The notes beneath the pieces were generated by a model. That model was given only the letters and a program-made list of their open reading frames with translations, was not told where the DNA came from and made no database searches. This document shows, piece after piece, positions 42,087 to 50,503 of a DNA stretch of 64,000 bases. Each line of letters starts with the position of its first letter. The first letter of the stretch is position 1. The DNA is from Citrobacter sedlakii NBRC 105722 (GTDB lineage Bacteria; Pseudomonadota; Gammaproteobacteria; Enterobacterales; Enterobacteriaceae). The stretch is from NCBI RefSeq assembly GCF_000759835.1, contig NZ_BBNB01000013.1, positions 62,001-126,000 on the forward strand, read 5' to 3'. A program made the translations under genes and the position numbers.

Positions 42087-42874
42087 TAAAGAATGCTGAA
42101 GAACATAAAGCGCAGCAGCGCCTCAGCCACAACCAGCCCCAGCCCGCCCAGCAGCATCGCCGTGCGGCACGAGCGCCATGCGCCAATGGCGAACAGCAAG
42201 GAACCCAGTACGGAAAGTCCCCAGGCAACGTTTCTTAGCCCTGTCAGTTGGTGAAACGCGACCAGCGGCTGATGCGGCAGCGTGACCACCTCGTTCAGGC
42301 TTGCGGATGCCAGAAAGTTGACATAGTCCGGCTGCACCAGCAGACGAATGGCGGTGATCGCCACCACCAACACCGCGGCCATCCGCAGAAGCCGTTTGAT
42401 ACCCGGCAGCAGGCCGTTGCCGATCGCCGCACCCAGAATGCCCGCCGCGCCAAAGAACATGACCCAGGTATTGATATGCTGCCAGGTCACGACCGACGAA
42501 TGGACATAAATTGCGCCCATGCAGTAGATATCCACCAGTCCGGCCAGGGTCGCCAGCGCCAGCAGGAGGCGCGAAGGCTGTTTTTTCAACATCACCAGCA
42601 GCGTTGCCAGGCCCAGAATCGCCAGATAGAGGCTGGCAAAGACGATCTCCCGGCTCAGCCATGAACTTTCCACATGGCGCAGCGCATTAAACGCATTCAG
42701 CGGGTAACCGAGGTGCAGCGTCGAGGCGATCAGCCCCAGTCCGCCCATCACGCAGGAAACCAGCATCGCCGGCAGCAGCGACCGCTTCTCGCCCGTCGCC
42801 AGGGCAATAAACAGCGTCAGCCCTACGGAGCCCTGCACCAGCAGGGTGAAAATCAGCAACGGTAACTCATGCAT
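42086..42874 (-). CDS. DmsC-like membrane anchor subunit
   Basis: 262 residues, eight membrane helices, DmsC family (MHELPLLIFTLLVQGSVGLTLFIALATG start; TLHLGYPLNAFNALRHVESSWLSREI near residue 58-83 is the typical loop). Anchors the A and B subunits and oxidises menaquinol. Overlaps the B subunit gene by eight bases and the Fe-S gene by one. Confidence 0.88.
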   Translation of the reverse strand: MHELPLLIFTLLVQGSVGLTLFIALATGEKRSLLPAMLVSCVMGGLGLIASTLHLGYPLNAFNALRHVESSWLSREIVFASLYLAILGLATLLVMLKKQPSRLLLALATLAGLVDIYCMGAIYVHSSVVTWQHINTWVMFFGAAGILGAAIGNGLLPGIKRLLRMAAVLVVAITAIRLLVQPDYVNFLASASLNEVVTLPHQPLVAFHQLTGLRNVAWGLSVLGSLLFAIGAWRSCRTAMLLGGLGLVVAEALLRFMFFSIL

Positions 42875-43496
42875 GGCGTTTACCTCCCTTCTCTGCGCCC
42901 TGGTGCGGTTTGATCACTAAATTCGGATGGGTAATGGAGGAGTCTGGCAGCCCCTGCACATCGCAAACATCGCCGTATTTAGCGCGCAGTTCGTCAATCG
43001 GACCGAACTTAATCGCCTCCAGAGGACAGGTCGCCACGCACACCGGCTGCTCGCCTTTTACCAGCAGGTCGATGCACATATCGCATTTCGACATCTGTCC
43101 GGCCTCGGTGTCCATCTGCGGCGCGCCGTAGGGACAGGACCAGGCGCAATAGCCGCAGCCGACGCATTTATCGGTATTGACCCGCACAATGCCGTCGCCT
43201 GGACGTTTGTGCATCGCCGTGGTCGGGCAGTTCTTAGTGCAAATCGGGTCGTCACAGTGGTTGCACGAGATCGACATCGTGTACGCGTAAACGTTGTTCG
43301 CCACGCCGCCCTGTCCGGTGGAGATAAACCCTCCGCCATTGACTTCATACACCCGACGAAAACGGCGTCCCACTTCCAGATTATGGCGATCTTTGCATGC
43401 CACCTGACACGCCTTACAGCCGGAACAGCGCGACGTATCGATAAAGAAACCAAGCTGTTTGTCGCTAACGGGCGGATACTCTTTAAATTGACTCAT
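42867..43496 (-). CDS. DmsB-like four-cluster ferredoxin subunit
   Basis: 209 residues with four [4Fe-4S] groups (CSGCKACQVAC, CNHCDDPICTKNC, CVGCGYCAWSC, CDMC...CVATC), as in DmsB. The third group has Cys and then Tyr (GYCAW) as in DmsB-type proteins. Carries electrons from the C subunit to the molybdenum subunit. Overlaps its neighbours on both sides, four bases with the A subunit. Confidence 0.92.
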   Translation of the reverse strand: MSQFKEYPPVSDKQLGFFIDTSRCSGCKACQVACKDRHNLEVGRRFRRVYEVNGGGFISTGQGGVANNVYAYTMSISCNHCDDPICTKNCPTTAMHKRPGDGIVRVNTDKCVGCGYCAWSCPYGAPQMDTEAGQMSKCDMCIDLLVKGEQPVCVATCPLEAIKFGPIDELRAKYGDVCDVQGLPDSSITHPNLVIKPHQGAEKGGKRHA

Positions 43497-45877
43497 GCTT
43501 TAACGACCTCCACCAGCATGGTTTGATGTGAATTCCCTTTTGCAAGAGGCGTAATACGCGTTGAGCTCAGCACGTTCGGACAACCGCCATGATCGACGCC
43601 CTCTGCGTCAGGTTGCCACCACGCGCCGGCCTGCATCGCCACCACGCCGGGAATAATGCGCGGCGTGACCTCTGCTGGCACCTGGCAAATACCACGGTTG
43701 TTGTGGATACGCACGGTGTCGCCGTGGGCAATGCCGCGTTTTTGTGCATCAACCGGGTTAATCCACAGCTTCTGTTCCTGCACTTCCTGCAGCCACGGGT
43801 TCGCGTACTGGGTAGAGTTCGCGCGGTTTTTGCCTTTCCAGGTGATCATCTGTAACGGGAAGGATTTCGTTAGCGCGTCCTGTGGCCCCTCGTGTGCGGG
43901 CACGTAGTGCGAAAGCGCCGGAATTTCCGGATGCTGCATGTCGTAGAGACGCTTCGAGAAGATCTCAATTTTACCCGACGGCGTTGGGAACGGATGGTTT
44001 TGCGGATCGCGAATGTTGTCCTCAAAAGCCACATACGGCTTGCTCTTGAACAGATGGCGACGCTTCACCTGTAATTCAGCAAAGTCCGGCAACTGCTGTT
44101 CCGGCATTGACAGCCGCGTCTGTTCCCAGATGTGCTCAATCCACTCTTTCTCACTGCGGCCCTCGCTGAACGCGGGTTCCACGCCGAGCTTCGCCGCCAC
44201 TTCGCGGATCCAGTCGTAGTCGGAGCGACGCTCAAAGTCGGGTTCCACCAGTTTTTCCGACAGCACCAGGTAGTTTGCCGTTCCCCAGGTTTCGCCAATG
44301 TTCCAGCGCTCCATAAAGCTGGTTTCCGGCAGCAGAACGTCGGCATATTTCGCGCTCGGCGTCATATACAAATCGCTGACCACGATGAACTCGATTTTCG
44401 ACTCGTCGGCTAGGATCTTTGCCGCCTGATTAACGTCCGGGTTCTGGTTCACCAGATAGTTGCCCGCCAGCGAAAAGAGAATGCGGATGTTGCTCTTAAG
44501 CTGCTCTGCATCCTTCAGCCCTTGTTCCGGGGTCACCTTGCTGGCATCGTCCGCCGCCTGCACCCAGTTCATGATCGAGATTTTCTCTTTCACCGGGTTT
44601 TCCGGCATTTCCGGACCGGTGGTGAACAGGCGATTGCCGCAACCGCCGTAGCCCGCCGCCCAGCCACCTTTAACGCCAACGTTGCCGGTAATGGTCGCCA
44701 GCAGAGTGGAACCGCGCGCGGTACGTTCGCCGCAGATATGACGCTGTGGGCCCCAGCCCTGAATCAGCGCCGCCGGTTTGGTGGTGGCATAGTCGCGCGC
44801 CAGCTGGCGGATGGTCTGCGCAGGCACATGGGTGATTTTTTCCGCCCACTCCGGCGTTTTAGGTACGCCGTCTTTATCGCCCATCAGGTAAGCGACCAGC
44901 GACTCGTTCGCCGGAACGCCTTCCGGCATGGACGCTTCATCAAAGCCGAGCGTATAGCGTTCAATAAACGCTTTATCATGCAGGTTTTCGCTGATGATGA
45001 CGTACATCATCGCGTCCATCAGCGCGTTATCGGTGGTCGGAAGCAGGGGGACCCATTGATCGGCCAGCGATGAAACGGTGTCGGAATAACGCGGATCCAC
45101 GACAATAAAACGCGTGCCGTTCTGCTTCATCCGCTGGAAATAGTGGTTGGTATGACCAAAAATGGTTTCTGTCGGGTTATGCCCCCACAGTATTACCAGC
45201 GGTGTATTTTCCAGCGTATCCAGCGAGTTGCCGCTGGCGGCGACGCCGTAGGTATAGGGGGTGGCGGCAACCGTATTGCCAAGACTCACCGAATGGTAAT
45301 ATTCCAGATAGCCGCCGGTTTGATTTAACAAGCGACGAATCATTTTATCGCCGGAAAAAGTTCCGCCGCTGGTCGCGGTGTTATTATGAACAAAGCGAGA
45401 AGCCGGGCCATATTTTTCGGTAATACGTTGTAAATTATCCGCAATAAGTGTGACGGCTTCCGCCCAGGAAATACGTTCAAACTTTCCTTCACCGCGTTTT
45501 CCCACGCGTTTCATTGGGTATTTCAGACGGTCGGGATGATAAACAAATTTACGATAACCCCGTCCGCGCACGCAGGCGCGCATAATGGGCATATCCGGAT
45601 CTAATTCATTATCGGGACGGGTGGTGATTTGCGTCACCACGCCATCGCTAACGTGGGCGCGGATATCGCACTTTCCGCCACAGTCGAAGGTGCTACAGGT
45701 AGGTACTACACGCTCTGCCGGGGTATCTACCGACGCGTCGGCGTGTCCGGTCTCTGCGGCTTTTGCCTGTTCCGACAAAATAAAAGGCAGCGTGACTAAC
45801 GCTGCGCTCGCTTTTAACATGCCCCGCCGGGAGACATTCAGAGAGGGCGTATCCTCTCTTATTTCGTGATCTTGCAT
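43493..45877 (-). CDS. DmsA-like molybdopterin oxidoreductase, Tat-exported catalytic subunit
   Basis: 794 residues. Twin-arginine signal VSRRGMLKASAALVTLPFIL (from residue 15), then an Fe-S site CSTFDCGGKC...ACVRGRG (Cys 61, 66, 70, 102) and the molybdopterin domains. GGYLEYYHSVSLGNTVAATPYTYG aligns with the DmsA segment holding the serine Mo ligand, so a DMSO-reductase-family enzyme of Ser type is likely. In keeping with DmsA-like proteins of Salmonella, the true electron acceptor (DMSO, other S- or N-oxides) is not known. No DmsD/TorD chaperone gene is in the operon. Operon start; a perfect FNR box lies 49 bases upstream. Confidence 0.9.
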   Translation of the reverse strand: MQDHEIREDTPSLNVSRRGMLKASAALVTLPFILSEQAKAAETGHADASVDTPAERVVPTCSTFDCGGKCDIRAHVSDGVVTQITTRPDNELDPDMPIMRACVRGRGYRKFVYHPDRLKYPMKRVGKRGEGKFERISWAEAVTLIADNLQRITEKYGPASRFVHNNTATSGGTFSGDKMIRRLLNQTGGYLEYYHSVSLGNTVAATPYTYGVAASGNSLDTLENTPLVILWGHNPTETIFGHTNHYFQRMKQNGTRFIVVDPRYSDTVSSLADQWVPLLPTTDNALMDAMMYVIISENLHDKAFIERYTLGFDEASMPEGVPANESLVAYLMGDKDGVPKTPEWAEKITHVPAQTIRQLARDYATTKPAALIQGWGPQRHICGERTARGSTLLATITGNVGVKGGWAAGYGGCGNRLFTTGPEMPENPVKEKISIMNWVQAADDASKVTPEQGLKDAEQLKSNIRILFSLAGNYLVNQNPDVNQAAKILADESKIEFIVVSDLYMTPSAKYADVLLPETSFMERWNIGETWGTANYLVLSEKLVEPDFERRSDYDWIREVAAKLGVEPAFSEGRSEKEWIEHIWEQTRLSMPEQQLPDFAELQVKRRHLFKSKPYVAFEDNIRDPQNHPFPTPSGKIEIFSKRLYDMQHPEIPALSHYVPAHEGPQDALTKSFPLQMITWKGKNRANSTQYANPWLQEVQEQKLWINPVDAQKRGIAHGDTVRIHNNRGICQVPAEVTPRIIPGVVAMQAGAWWQPDAEGVDHGGCPNVLSSTRITPLAKGNSHQTMLVEVVKA

Positions 45878-45895
45878 TTCATCCCCTCAAAAAGC

Positions 45896-45939
45896 GTATC
45901 ATCAGGGGTAATTCATTTTGGGTATTTGATTTTTATCAA
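45896..45939 (-). promoter_or_regulatory. FNR-dependent promoter of the DMSO-reductase-like operon
   Basis: TTGATTTTTATCAA at 45926-45939 is a perfect FNR box (TTGAT-N4-ATCAA). A -10-like TGATAC (minus strand, 45896-45901) puts the start near 45889-45891, so the box centre is at about -41.5 to -43, the class II activation position. A short leader with GAGGGG then reaches the ATG at 45877. Confidence 0.9.
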
Positions 45940-46638
45940 CCGAAATAAATAGCCATGGTGTTTTTGAAGACTTTTTATAATAATAAGAAGCATTCCCAAA
46001 TATTTTTACTTTCTCTTTAACTCATTATTCACGAAATAATTGCTTTCCTAACACTTACTCAAAAAAGGGAAAAAAAGCACAACCTCCCGGTGTGAAATAA
46101 AATCGTCCACAAATTTGAAGTGAGAACTATTCTCATATTAATGGGCGCCAGGAAAAATTAACTGTCGAAACGATTGGCTAAGCCTACTCCTGTTCATTGC
46201 GCACCTTATGCGCCTGAGCACCACGACGGGTTAACGTCCGGGCGGGCGCGCAAAGTGCGGTTGGCCTTTGACACCAACGAGATGGCAGGTTACGTCGATT
46301 GTTCTGTGGGATGAACCCACAACCCGCCTCGACTCAATGAGCAGGTAGTATTGATGGGACAAATACAGACGTTCAGACAAGCGGGGAAAACGGTGGCGCA
46401 AGGAGACGCCGCCCACGTAATGCAACCTCGTGTTTTATAGCAAATATGTAATATTCATACTGAAATACCTCCTGAACCTGTTTTTGGAAAACCACTGTGT
46501 ATTTTCCGTTAACGACACGTGGTCTGATTAATTACCAGACCGCGTATAGGATAATTATTAAAACTGCATAAGAATCTGCCTAATGTCATTATTATTCAGG
46601 TTTTAAAAGTTATGTAAGGAAGACTATTTTTATTTCTT
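45940..46638. other. Long AT-rich intergenic region with a GC-rich insert
   Basis: About 700 bases with no supported gene. Most is AT-rich, but 46190-46440 is sharply more GC-rich and contains a hairpin TGTGGG-ATGAA-CCCACA (46306-46322 region). An open frame of 64 codons on the minus strand (46231-46425) lies in this part; it has no ribosome site and no family I know. The segment looks like a remnant of inserted DNA or a structured RNA; see findings. Confidence 0.5.
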
Positions 46639-46749
46639 TTAACCCAGATATTTTACGAAAGCATAGGTTGAAATACCGCTGACAACCGCAATTGCTATCG
46701 CAAAAATAATCAATACAATCAACCTCTTGCCATTATAAATGCCAAACAT
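46639..46749 (-). CDS. 36-residue single-helix membrane protein, unrecognised
   Basis: Frame of 36 codons plus TAA: basic start MFGIYNGKRL, a 20-residue hydrophobic helix rich in Ile/Val/Ala (residues 10-31), and a short tail FVKYLG. A very strong ribosome site AAAGGAGGGTGT stands right before the ATG at 46749, which argues that it is real. It reads away from the P-type ATPase gene; a perfect FNR box lies between them (46851-46864). Tiny membrane proteins often bind and tune P-type ATPases (KdpF, MgtS, sarcolipin), so a partner role is plausible but unproven. Confidence 0.7.
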   Translation of the reverse strand: MFGIYNGKRLIVLIIFAIAIAVVSGISTYAFVKYLG

Positions 46750-46850
46750 ACACCCTCCTTTCTAAAATTTACAAAAGCCATTAAGACACTGAGCAACATG
46801 AATAATTCGCTAACAATGGCAACGATAAAATAATATTTAGCGAAACGCTA

Positions 46851-46864
46851 TTGATTAATATCAA
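46851..46864. promoter_or_regulatory. Perfect FNR box between the small membrane protein and the P-type ATPase
   Basis: TTGATTAATATCAA matches TTGAT-N4-ATCAA exactly. For the ATPase (plus) a -10-like TAGCAT at 46887-46892 would put the box at -41.5; a perfect TATAAT at 46912-46917 would put it at about -66. For the small protein (minus) a -41.5 position falls near 46816, with TATCGT as a weak -10. Anaerobic control of one or both genes is likely. Confidence 0.8.
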
Positions 46865-46941
46865 AAACCGGAACGCATTATTCCAATAGCATGCTCTGGC
46901 TTTTTAAATATTATAATTTTTATACTTCGAGGAATTTTACA

Positions 46942-49662
46942 TTGACCAGAATGCCGAACAGCAATCGTCTCCATTCTGCGCCATGCGCTGGAAAAAAACC
47001 GTACCAGCTTTCTGTGGATGAGGTCTTAAACAACCTGCAGAGCCAGTCAAGTGGACTGACTCAAAACGAAGCCAGCGCCCGTCTCGCCAGAGACGGCGCT
47101 AACGCCCTGCCGGAAAAAGCCGGTAAACCCGCCTGGCTGCGCTTTCTGACCCATTTTCATGATGTATTAATTTACGTGCTGATAGCCGCCGCGGCCCTGA
47201 CGGCCATTATGGGTCATTGGGTCGATACCGCCGTCATTCTTGGCGTGGCGGTCATCAACGCCCTGATTGGGCACGTTCAGGAAAACAACGCCGAGAAATC
47301 GCTAAAAGGCATTCGCAATATGCTTTCCAGCGCCGCCGTGGTGATTCGCAACGGTCAGCATGAAACGGCGCCGACCACCGAACTGGTCGTCGGCGATATC
47401 GTGGTGTTACGCGCGGGGGATCGTATCCCCGCCGACCTGCGTGTCATGGAAGCGCATAATCTGCGGGTGGAAGAAGCCATCCTGACCGGCGAATCCACCG
47501 TGGTCGATAAGACGGCGGAAGCGCTGGAAGGGGAACTGCCGCTCGGCGATCGTAAAAACCTGCTGTTTTCCGGCACCACCCTCAGCGCAGGCGCCGGACT
47601 TGGCGTGGTCATTGCCACCGGCGAAGCCACAGAGCTGGGCCACATCAATCAGATGATGACCGCCATCGAGAAGCATCGTACGCCGCTGCTGGTACAGATG
47701 GATAAGCTCGGCAAAGCGATCTTCTCTCTGATTCTTGCCATGATGGTTGGGCTGTTTATTTTCAGCCTGCTGCTGCGCGATATGCCAATGGGCGAACTGC
47801 TGCTGTCGCTCATTAGCCTTGCCGTCGCGGCGGTTCCGGAAGGCCTGCCCGCCATTATTTCTATCATCCTGTCGCTCGGCATCCAGACGATGGCCCGCAA
47901 ACGCGCCATTATCCGTAAGCTGCCAACGGTCGAAACGCTGGGCGCCATGTCGGTGATTTGTTCCGATAAAACGGGCACCCTGACGATGAACGAGATGACG
48001 GTGAAAGCCATCATTACGGCAGATAAAAACTATCGCGTGCAGGGTAACAGCTACGAACCCACGGGCGAGATCCTCGTTGAGAACGACGCCACGACGGCGG
48101 AAATGCGTCCGGGTAGTGTGCTGGAAACCTACCTGCGCACGATCGATCTGTGTAATGACAGCCAACTGATGCGGAACGAGCAGGGGCACTGGGGCATTAC
48201 CGGCGGGCCAACCGAGGGCGCGCTAAAAGTGTTGGCCGCAAAAGCGAACCTGCCCGCCATCGATACAGAACTGCGCAGCAAGATTCCGTTCGACTCGCAG
48301 TACAAATATATGGCGACCCATTTCCGTATCGGCCAGGACGAGCGCGTGCTGGTGACCGGCGCGCCGGACGTTCTGTTTAAACTCTGTCAGCAGCAGCAAA
48401 CCGCCACCGGAACAGAAGCTTTTACTCAGGCACACTGGGAAGCAGAAATCGCCCGCTATGCCAAAGAGGGGTTGCGCATGGTCGCCGCCGCCTGGAAACC
48501 CACGCGTGCCGATGCCGGTACGCTAACGCATGACTGCCTGAGCGATGGGCTGATCTTCCTCGGCATTGCCGGAATGATGGATCCACCGCGCCCGGAAGCG
48601 ATTGATGCGATCGGCGCCTGCCAGCAGGCTGGGATCCGCGTCAAGATGATCACCGGCGATCATCCGCAAACGGCCATGAGCATTGGCGGTATGCTCGGGA
48701 TTCATAACAGCGCCCACGCGGTGACTGGCTATGAGCTGGAGCAGATGGACGACACCGCGCTCGCTGAAGCCGCTGTGACGTACGATATTTTTGCCCGCAC
48801 CAGTCCGGAACATAAGCTGCGCCTGGTGAAAGCGCTGCAAAATAAAGGCGAAATTGTTGGCATGACGGGCGATGGCGTGAACGATGCCCCAGCCCTTAAG
48901 CAGGCTGACGTTGGCATCGCGATGGGGATCAAAGGCACCGAAGTGACCAAAGAGGCCGCTGACATGGTGCTGACGGACGACAATTTCGCCACCATTGCCA
49001 GCGCGGTGCAGGAGGGGCGCCGCGTCTACGACAATCTGAAGAAAACGATCCTGTTTATTATGCCAACCAACCTCGCGCAGGGATTGTTGATTATTGTCGC
49101 GCTGCTGGCCGGAAACCTGATGCCCCTGACGCCGGTACTGATTCTGTGGATGAACATGGCGACGTCCGCTACGCTGTCGTTCGGCCTGGCGTTCGAAGCC
49201 GGAGAGAGCAATATTATGCGCCGCCCGCCACGTCGGCCCCACGAAAACGTGATGGATGGTTTTGCTATCTGGCGCGTCGGCTTTGTCGGTACGCTGATTG
49301 CCGCCAGCGCCTTTATGCTGGAAGCCTGGCTTCAGCCGCGCGGCCATAGCCCGGAGTTTATTCGAACCGTACTGCTGCAGACGCTGGTCACGGCGCAGTG
49401 GGTCTATATGCTGAACTGCCGCGTATCGGACGGTTTCTCGCTGGGGCGTGGGTTGCTGATGAACAAAGGCATCTGGCTGGTGAGCGGCATTCTGCTTCTG
49501 CTACAGCTGGCCATTATCTATGTGCCTTTCCTGCAAATGATGTTTGGTACCGAAGCACTGCCGCTGCGCTACTGGGGTATCACATTGGCCATTGGCGTCG
49601 CGCTGTTCCTGATTGTTGAAATCGAGAAACCGCTGACCCGCAAATTCCGCCGGACGGCGTAA
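46942..49662 (+). CDS. P-type (P2-like) cation-transporting ATPase
   Basis: About 906 residues from TTG 46942, which has GAGGA eight bases before it; the open frame runs from ATG 46891, but both likely transcription starts lie after that ATG. Motifs in order: cation-ATPase N-terminal domain, LTGES, PEGLPA in M4, DKTGTLT phosphorylation site, SKIPFDSQYKYM nucleotide site, MITGDHPQTA, MTGDGVNDAPALKQADVGIAMG. About ten membrane helices. M4 fits Ca2+/Na+ pumps, but M6 reads WMNMATSATLSFGLAFE, without the Asp that Ca2+ and Na+/K+ pumps have after Asn-x-x-Thr. The ion is therefore uncertain. Terminator follows at 49672. Confidence 0.9.
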   Translation: MTRMPNSNRLHSAPCAGKKPYQLSVDEVLNNLQSQSSGLTQNEASARLARDGANALPEKAGKPAWLRFLTHFHDVLIYVLIAAAALTAIMGHWVDTAVILGVAVINALIGHVQENNAEKSLKGIRNMLSSAAVVIRNGQHETAPTTELVVGDIVVLRAGDRIPADLRVMEAHNLRVEEAILTGESTVVDKTAEALEGELPLGDRKNLLFSGTTLSAGAGLGVVIATGEATELGHINQMMTAIEKHRTPLLVQMDKLGKAIFSLILAMMVGLFIFSLLLRDMPMGELLLSLISLAVAAVPEGLPAIISIILSLGIQTMARKRAIIRKLPTVETLGAMSVICSDKTGTLTMNEMTVKAIITADKNYRVQGNSYEPTGEILVENDATTAEMRPGSVLETYLRTIDLCNDSQLMRNEQGHWGITGGPTEGALKVLAAKANLPAIDTELRSKIPFDSQYKYMATHFRIGQDERVLVTGAPDVLFKLCQQQQTATGTEAFTQAHWEAEIARYAKEGLRMVAAAWKPTRADAGTLTHDCLSDGLIFLGIAGMMDPPRPEAIDAIGACQQAGIRVKMITGDHPQTAMSIGGMLGIHNSAHAVTGYELEQMDDTALAEAAVTYDIFARTSPEHKLRLVKALQNKGEIVGMTGDGVNDAPALKQADVGIAMGIKGTEVTKEAADMVLTDDNFATIASAVQEGRRVYDNLKKTILFIMPTNLAQGLLIIVALLAGNLMPLTPVLILWMNMATSATLSFGLAFEAGESNIMRRPPRRPHENVMDGFAIWRVGFVGTLIAASAFMLEAWLQPRGHSPEFIRTVLLQTLVTAQWVYMLNCRVSDGFSLGRGLLMNKGIWLVSGILLLLQLAIIYVPFLQMMFGTEALPLRYWGITLAIGVALFLIVEIEKPLTRKFRRTA

Positions 49663-49671
49663 TCAGAATAA

Positions 49672-49703
49672 CGTAAAGGCCTCCATTTTCGGAGGCCTTT
49701 ACG
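49672..49703. terminator. Bidirectional terminator between the ATPase gene and ssb
   Basis: Perfect 13-bp stem CGTAAAGGCCTCC/GGAGGCCTTTACG with loop ATTTTC, between the two convergent stops. No long T-run on the plus strand, so efficiency is uncertain. Confidence 0.8.
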
Positions 49704-49724
49704 CTGGAATGCCTGACGGCGCGC

Positions 49725-50249
49725 TTAGAACGGAATATCGTCGTCAAAGTCCATTGGCGGTTCGTTAGACGGTGCCGGTGCAGACTGCTGCTGCGGACGA
49801 GACTGCGCGCCGCCGCTGAACTGGTTGCCGCCCTGAGGCTGCTGCGGCTGACCCCAACCGCCCTGCTGCTGCTGACCGCCTGCCGGCGCACCGCCGCCCT
49901 GACGGCCACCCAGCATTTGCATGGTGCCGCCCACGTTAACCACAACTTCCGTGGTGTATTTGTCCTGACCGGACTGATCAGTCCATTTACGGGTACGCAG
50001 TTGACCTTCGATGTATACCTGAGAGCCTTTACGCAGATATTCGCTGGCCACTTCCGCCAACTTACCGAACAGCACAACACGGTGCCATTCAGTCTGCTCT
50101 TTCATTTCACCGGTCTGTTTATCACGCCAGGATTCGGAAGTAGCCAGCGTAATGTTGGCAACTGCGCCACCATTCGGCATGTAGCGTACTTCCGGGTCCT
50201 GGCCCAGATTACCCACGAGAATAACCTTATTTACGCCTCTGCTGGCCAT
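49725..50249 (-). CDS. ssb: Single-stranded DNA-binding protein
   Basis: 174 residues: OB-fold ([40 protein letters not shown] and following, residues 1-115), a Gly/Gln/Pro-rich linker, and the acidic tip MDFDDDIPF that binds partner proteins. Coats single strands in replication and repair. Divergent from uvrA with the SOS box nearer uvrA. Confidence 0.98.
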   Translation of the reverse strand: MASRGVNKVILVGNLGQDPEVRYMPNGGAVANITLATSESWRDKQTGEMKEQTEWHRVVLFGKLAEVASEYLRKGSQVYIEGQLRTRKWTDQSGQDKYTTEVVVNVGGTMQMLGGRQGGGAPAGGQQQQGGWGQPQQPQGGNQFSGGAQSRPQQQSAPAPSNEPPMDFDDDIPF

Positions 50250-50397
50250 GATCGAGTCTCCTGAAAAACGTTTCTTAATAAGTGTAAACGCGCGATTGTA
50301 GCATTACCAATGGCGGTTTTACCACGTTGTGACGCTGATTCCGCGAAACAACCTTAGCCGGACATTGTTACACACTACACTGCGTTTTGCATTCCAA

Positions 50398-50417
50398 TAC
50401 TGTATATCCATTCAGGT
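50398..50417. promoter_or_regulatory. LexA (SOS) box of the ssb-uvrA region
   Basis: TACTGTATATCCATTCAGGT holds CTG-N10-CAG with the AT-rich centre of a LexA operator; it is nearly the same as the uvrA box of E. coli, 87 bases before the uvrA start. Represses uvrA and, in part, ssb until DNA damage. Confidence 0.93.
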
Positions 50418-50503
50418 TATATTGTGTCATAATTAACCGTTTGTGATCGCCGGTCGCACCATGCATGCAGCCGGGCAAAAAGCGTTTAATCCGGGAAAGG
50501 TGA

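Noticed and set aside
46231-46425. 64-codon minus-strand frame in the GC-rich island
   Set aside because: No ribosome site, odd composition, no recognised family; kept only as a note on the island.
46891-46941. Upstream ATG start for the P-type ATPase
   Set aside because: No ribosome site, and the likely transcription starts (about 46899 or 46924) lie after this ATG; TTG 46942 has GAGGA at good spacing.
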